In this document: positions 60,518 to 64,000 of the stretch, in pieces | Numbering within the stretch: the stretch's first letter is position 1 | Layout of the letters: each line of letters begins with the position of its first letter | DNA from: Candidatus Rifleibacteriota bacterium | GTDB lineage: Bacteria; Muiribacteriota; Ozemobacteria; Ozemobacterales; Ozemobacteraceae | DNA: 64,000 nucleotides | NCBI GenBank assembly: GCA_012517355.1 | Contig: JAAYVD010000126.1 | Span: 62,001 to 126,000, forward strand | Direction: 5' to 3' | Notes under the pieces: model-generated | Seen by the model: the letters and a program-made list of their open reading frames with translations, nothing else | The model's database searches: none | Told to the model about the DNA's origin: nothing | Program-made: the position numbers and the translations under genes

Positions 60518-60548
60518 CACGGCCGCCGCCTCCCGGCGGCCGTGTTCC
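60518..60548 (+). terminator. Hairpin terminator after the second cNMP-ATPase gene
   Basis: CACGGCCGCCG / CGGCGGCCGTG arms with a 5-nt loop, then TTCCTG. The rest of the 435-bp gap (60475-60909) has no gene; an inverted repeat TTGGTAC/GTACCAA at 60783-60816 is the only other structure. Confidence 0.75.
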
Positions 60549-60909
60549 TGTACCCGCCGGGCTCGTCCCTGCCACGAACCGGGAGGGTGTCCGGTGGGAG
60601 TGACCCCCGTCACCGGGAAACGGTCCTGGCCTACAACCAATGGAAAGGGGAAACCCCGCCATGGCGTCGGGACGACGGGGGCATCCCCCCACCGCCATCA
60701 CCCCATCGCCGAGGCTGGCGAGCCCTGCCCCCCTCCGCGGGTGGCATGCCTTCCCATCCAGATTCCGACCGCAACGAAAGGGTTGGTACAAACCATTTTT
60801 TACTGATGAGTACCAATGCCAACCCGGCCGCCCGTCTCCCTGCCCCTTCCCGGCCGGCCGGGGGTTGGGGTGAAGGGCGCGGGGCCGTCGGGGGGGCCGC
60901 GGTGTCGCC

Positions 60910-62175
60910 TCAGGGGGCGGCCGTGGCTCCGGGGGCAGGGGCAGGCGCGAGGGCTTCCGCCATGGCGATGCGGTCGATGGCGGGGGGGTGGCTGTAGAGC
61001 CAGAACACCCGCCAGGGGTGGGGCAGCAGGTCTCCCCGGTTGTCCCGGGCCAGTCGCACCTCGGCGTCGATGAAGGTCGAGGCCAGGCCGGTCAAATCGA
61101 GAGACGCCCGGTCGGCCTGCCGCTCGAAGTACTGGCTGATCTGGGCCTCCACGGGCGCCAGCAGCAGGTTGCCGGCGATGGTCAGCACCAGGAGGAACGG
61201 CACGTTGGCCGCCGACCACAGCGGTTGCAGCCGGAAGGCGGGTTCCGCGGCCAGCCAGGGGAAGATCCACCACAGGGCGAAGGCTCCCGCCAGGCCGCCC
61301 AGGAAGCCCAGGGCGATCCCCTTGGTCATGTGGTCGTGCTGCCAGTGGCCGACCTCATGCGCGAAGATGAGGGCCGCCTCGTCGACGGTATGGCTCTTGA
61401 TCAGCGTGTCGTAGAGCACGATGCGCTTGCGCGAAAACAGCCCGGTGAAATAGGCGTTGGTGTGCTTCGAATACCGGCTCTCGTCGATCTCGAAGATATC
61501 CTCCACCGGGACCCCCGCCCGTTCGGCGATGCCCAGGATGCGCTCCCGCAGGGCCCCGCCGGCGAGAGGCTTCTGTTCGTAGAACAGCGGGGTGATCACG
61601 ATCGGGAACAGGACGGTCAGCACCGCCCCGAACAGGGTGGTGGCCGCCGGCAACCCCACCGGCCAGGCCCGCGGGAAGGTGCGGATCACCCACAGCGCCA
61701 GCATCACCCCGGCCACCTGGACGGTGGTTCCCACGGCGAACCCTTTGGCCCACCGCCAGAACCACTGGCCCGCCGTCATCGTCGAGAACCCCATGCGGTG
61801 TTCGCAGACGTACCCGAGATACCAGGTCACCGGCAGGGAGACCAGGCTGTACAAAGTGTAGAAGGCCAGGAGGAACAGGACGTTCCCCAGCCAGAACCCG
61901 CCCCCGGCCAGGGCTTCGCAACGCTGGTGCAGGCCGGCGAAGAACCCCGAGAAGATCCCGAGCAGCAGCAGGCCCACCTGCCAGTACTGCGAGACCACCC
62001 GGACGGCGAAGCCGTTGCGGGAATATTCGCGCCCCCGGGCGATGTCCTCTTCCGTGAAATGGACCAGCACCCGGCTCCGGGCTGCCGGGTCGGGGTTCCC
62101 CTGCCAGGCGAGGAACAGCAGCCCTCCCCGCAGGAGGGCCCACACGATGAGGATCGTCCAGAAGAGGCGCAACAT
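60910..62175 (-). CDS. M48-family membrane metalloprotease (Ste24/CAAX type)
   Basis: 421 residues. N-terminal helices, a periplasmic loop, and then the zinc motif HEVGHWQHDH near residue 272, with the third ligand Glu in YFERQADRASL about residue 350. Type fits Ste24-like or HtpX-like M48 proteases: membrane-bound, cytoplasm-facing site, acting on misfolded or prenylated-type substrates; the bacterial role is usually membrane quality control. Six to seven helices. A -35 TTGACG and TAGGGT sit upstream. Confidence 0.9.
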   Translation of the reverse strand: MLRLFWTILIVWALLRGGLLFLAWQGNPDPAARSRVLVHFTEEDIARGREYSRNGFAVRVVSQYWQVGLLLLGIFSGFFAGLHQRCEALAGGGFWLGNVLFLLAFYTLYSLVSLPVTWYLGYVCEHRMGFSTMTAGQWFWRWAKGFAVGTTVQVAGVMLALWVIRTFPRAWPVGLPAATTLFGAVLTVLFPIVITPLFYEQKPLAGGALRERILGIAERAGVPVEDIFEIDESRYSKHTNAYFTGLFSRKRIVLYDTLIKSHTVDEAALIFAHEVGHWQHDHMTKGIALGFLGGLAGAFALWWIFPWLAAEPAFRLQPLWSAANVPFLLVLTIAGNLLLAPVEAQISQYFERQADRASLDLTGLASTFIDAEVRLARDNRGDLLPHPWRVFWLYSHPPAIDRIAMAEALAPAPAPGATAAP

Positions 62176-62187
62176 GGGCGTTCCCCC

Positions 62188-62216
62188 ACCCTAGCGGTTC
62201 CCCCGCTCCCCGTCAA
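62188..62216 (-). promoter_or_regulatory. Possible promoter for the M48 protease gene
   Basis: Minus strand TTGACG (62211-62216), 17 bp, TAGGGT (62188-62193). The start near 62181 leaves about 6 nt before the ATG, so the message would be nearly leaderless. Confidence 0.5.
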
Positions 62217-62301
62217 GCACGCCGGCAGCCGAGCCCACCCGGCGAGGTGCCGGAATGGGGGTCCCCGTGTCGCGAAGGACATCCGGAAGCGGAGGGCCAT
62301 T

Positions 62302-62331
62302 GACAAGTGAAGGCCGGAATTCCCATAATCC
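62302..62331 (+). promoter_or_regulatory. Promoter for the four-Cys small protein
   Basis: TTGACA (62302-62307), 18 bp, CATAAT (62326-62331). Start near 62338, with the ATG at 62347. Confidence 0.72.
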
Positions 62332-62346
62332 CCATGGAAAACCCGT

Positions 62347-62541
62347 ATGTCCCAGCTGCCTCCGCGCAAACGCCTCGATTGCCGCCAGTGTGCCCACTTT
62401 TATGTCACCTGGGAAAAGGCCATGCCGTTCGGCTGCCGGGGCCATGGGTTCAAGTCGGCGCAGATTCCCAGCCAGGTGGTCTTCTCCAGCTCGGGACTGG
62501 ACTGCCTGCTCTTCCAGCCCAAACCCGTCCCCCGTCGCTGA
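62347..62541 (+). CDS. Small four-cysteine protein
   Basis: 64 residues. Cys at about 12, 15, 30 and 53: CRQCAHFYVTWEKAMPFGC then SSGLDCLLFQ. This resembles a small bacterial family with the pattern CRxCxxFYVTWD...GC...GFKS, sometimes listed (without support) as uracil-DNA glycosylase. Metal or redox binding by the cysteines is likely. Its own promoter and short leader make it a separate gene. The 3' end runs into a tandem repeat. Confidence 0.8.
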   Translation: MSQLPPRKRLDCRQCAHFYVTWEKAMPFGCRGHGFKSAQIPSQVVFSSSGLDCLLFQPKPVPRR

Positions 62542-62585
62542 GACGGCCCCGTCGCTGAGGCGGCCCCCGTCGCTGAGGCGGCCCA
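62529..62585 (+). repeat. Tandem repeat, three units of about 17-18 bp
   Basis: CCCCGTCGCTGAGRCGG three times. The first unit contains the stop codon of the small four-Cys gene, so the repeat forms its end. Confidence 0.82.
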
Positions 62586-62609
62586 GGCACTGACCACGCC
62601 CATCCGGAC

Positions 62610-62672
62610 CCGACCGACACGAGGTCGGCCATACCCCTTTGCCGCCACGGATGGCGCAAGGGGGCCGTCACG
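62610..62672. repeat. R1 repeat, shortened copy
   Basis: CCGACCGACACGAGGTCGG, then CCCCTTTGCCGCCAC, GATGGCGCAAGGGGGCCGTC. The central hairpin of the complete unit is missing, by an internal deletion. Same orientation as the copies at 23146, 24061 and 49468. Confidence 0.8.
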
Positions 62673-62703
62673 GTTCGATCCCCCCCCCAACCTCTTCCTG
62701 GAA

Positions 62704-64000
62704 TCAGGGTCGGGTGCCGTCCGTGCCCGTCGTCGCTGGAACGGGGCCATTCCCCGCCGGGGAAGCGACAACGTCCACCACGGCCACGGTCAGGTCGTCG
62801 TCGAACCCCTGACCCGCGGCGTGGGCCTGCACGCCCCCGAGGAGGACCTCGAGCGCCTCCTCGGGGGTGGAGGGCGGCAGCGAGGCGATGATCGCCTCCA
62901 GGGCGGGGAAACCGAACACCTGGCCGGCGGGGTTCCGGGCCTCGATGACGCCGTCGGTGTAGAGGAACACCCGGCTGCCCGGCTCCAGCCGACGCTCCAG
63001 GTCGACGTATCCACGCGGGTTCCGCACCCCCAGGGGCAGGCCGGGGCGGCCCAGGCCGGTCGGGACCCCGTCGGGGCCTCGCAGGTAGGGGAACGGGTGG
63101 CCGGCATTGGCGAAGACCAGGTCGCCGCCTGGCCGCAGAAAGCCGACCTGGCAGGTCATCGCCTTGGACCGGCGCATCTGTTCGCGGAACATCCACCCCA
63201 TGCCGTCGAGGACCCCCGCCGGGGTCGCCCCCGGTCGCCGGGACAGGTGGGTGAACGCCGACTTGGCCATGGCCACCCCCAGGGCGGCCGACACGCCATG
63301 CCCGGTCACGTCGCCCATGACGAAGGCGAGCGTGCCGTCGGGCAGCGGCAGGGCGTCGGTGTAATCGCCCCCCACCTCCTGGTTCATGGCGCACCGGCCC
63401 AGAAACACCCCGCCGGCCCCGGTGACCCGCCCGGCGGGCAGCAGTCGGGCCTGGATGATGCGGGCCATCTCCAGCTCCTCGAGGGTTCCGAGGGTCCGGT
63501 TGAAGGCATCAGCCAGTTCGTCCCACTCGTCGCCGGTGTGGCTGTCGATCCGGTGCCCCGTCTCGCGGCGGGCCATCGCCGCGACCCCGGCCTGCAAAGG
63601 ACCCAGGGGAACCGCGGTCAGATCCCGGAGCATCCAGACAATGACCCCCAGCAGCAGAGCGATCAGAACCACCCCGCCAACGGCCTGCCCCAGCCATTCC
63701 CGCCACTGCCCCGCCAATGACGCATAGGGTTTGACCGCGAACAGGCAGTAGGAGGGAAGGTTGCGGCAGGCCAGGCCCGCCAGCAGGACCCGCTCCCCCC
63801 CGACCCAGGTGACTTCCTGCCAGGTCCGATGGCCGGCCTGCACCCGTTTCTGGAACCGCGCCAGGAAATCCGGACCCCAGGCCATCCCTCCCGCCACCGA
63901 CGCCACCGACGAACCCAACGCAACCGTCCCTCGCGACGCTCCCGTCCCTCCCGACGCCACCGATGCAACCGTCCCCCCCGACCCTCCAGTCCCCCCCGTC
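62704..64000 (-). CDS. SpoIIE-type phosphatase with HAMP domain, 5' end outside the window
   Basis: The frame stays open to base 64000, so the start lies to the right. The visible part has a Gly/Ser/Thr/Val-rich stretch, one membrane helix (AVGGVVLIALLLGVIVWML), a HAMP-like linker (RRETGHRIDSHTGDEWDELA) and a SpoIIE domain (VGGDYTDALPL, GDVTGHGVSAALGVAMAKS, NAGHPFPYL, YTDGVIEARN, DDDLTVAVVD). Same role as the gene at 38958: dephosphorylates a STAS partner in response to an external signal. Confidence 0.9.
   Translation of the reverse strand, partial: TGGTGGSGGTVASVASGGTGASRGTVALGSSVASVAGGMAWGPDFLARFQKRVQAGHRTWQEVTWVGGERVLLAGLACRNLPSYCLFAVKPYASLAGQWREWLGQAVGGVVLIALLLGVIVWMLRDLTAVPLGPLQAGVAAMARRETGHRIDSHTGDEWDELADAFNRTLGTLEELEMARIIQARLLPAGRVTGAGGVFLGRCAMNQEVGGDYTDALPLPDGTLAFVMGDVTGHGVSAALGVAMAKSAFTHLSRRPGATPAGVLDGMGWMFREQMRRSKAMTCQVGFLRPGGDLVFANAGHPFPYLRGPDGVPTGLGRPGLPLGVRNPRGYVDLERRLEPGSRVFLYTDGVIEARNPAGQVFGFPALEAIIASLPPSTPEEALEVLLGGVQAHAAGQGFDDDLTVAVVDVVASPAGNGPVPATTGTDGTRP

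Noticed and set aside
62673-62682. GGTTCGATCC like a tRNA T-arm
   Set aside because: No acceptor, D or anticodon arms around it; it follows an R1 copy.
1-64000. CRISPR array, rRNA or tRNA genes
   Set aside because: No regularly spaced short repeats with unique spacers were noticed, and no rRNA or tRNA pattern.

Overview
The window is very GC-rich bacterial DNA, with most coding on the minus strand from about 2 to 13.6 kb, 29 to 33 kb, 35 to 39 kb and 50 to 62 kb. Most genes start with ATG and a GGAGG-like ribosome site, and several sigma-70-like promoters (TTGACA, 17-18 bp, TANNNT) can be read. Gene style (many TPR proteins, SpoIIE/STAS/PP2C signalling, cyclic-nucleotide-gated MinD-like ATPases, outer-membrane-barrel-like and exported proteins, an energy-converting membrane complex) suggests a Gram-negative-type, probably anaerobic bacterium, perhaps of a little-studied TPR-rich phylum such as Candidatus Riflebacteria. 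That assignment is inference; no rRNA or tRNA is visible.

Layout: (1) 1-13.6 kb: HEAT/TPR protein cut by the left edge, then minus-strand genes for an exported protein, Xaa-Pro aminopeptidase, M16 protease, ScpB-ScpA, TrpS, an exported TPR protein, a methyltransferase-like protein, an HD-GYP protein, a barrel-like protein and a large TPR lipoprotein-like exported protein. (2) 13.7-15.5 kb: ParB and a metallo-beta-lactamase hydrolase. (3) 15.6-29.2 kb: the most unusual region. A MinD-like ATPase with an approximately 900-residue Pro/Arg/aromatic-rich extension is translationally coupled to a 1615-residue protein of the same composition; then, from its own strong promoter, come a PP2C phosphatase, a coiled-coil protein with a similar tail, and a coupled protein made of about 21 TPR units. 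I recognise no described system with this set. (4) 29.3-41.9 kb: partner-switching signalling (SpoIIE phosphatases, STAS proteins, an HDOD protein, a cNMP-MinD ATPase) and a secreted alpha-amylase. (5) 42-49.4 kb: RlmI-like methyltransferase, NUDIX hydrolase, phosphate acyltransferase, GNAT, TPR protein, small membrane protein, ComM. (6) 49.7-58.6 kb: cold-shock protein and a seven-gene operon for a group-4-hydrogenase-like membrane complex whose large subunit lacks the nickel-binding cysteines (Ehr type), headed by a DNA-binding EIIA-Ntr fusion. (7) 59-64 kb: a second cNMP-MinD ATPase, an M48 protease, a four-cysteine small protein and a SpoIIE phosphatase cut by the right edge.

Two dispersed repeat families thread through the region. 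R1 is a palindromic unit of about 85-100 bp found at six loci, two of them inside the reading frame of the 1615-residue protein. R2 is a 150-bp multi-hairpin unit found three times, two copies flanking the HDOD gene as direct repeats. Several genes appear to have their start codon at or within a few bases of the predicted transcription start (leaderless mRNAs).
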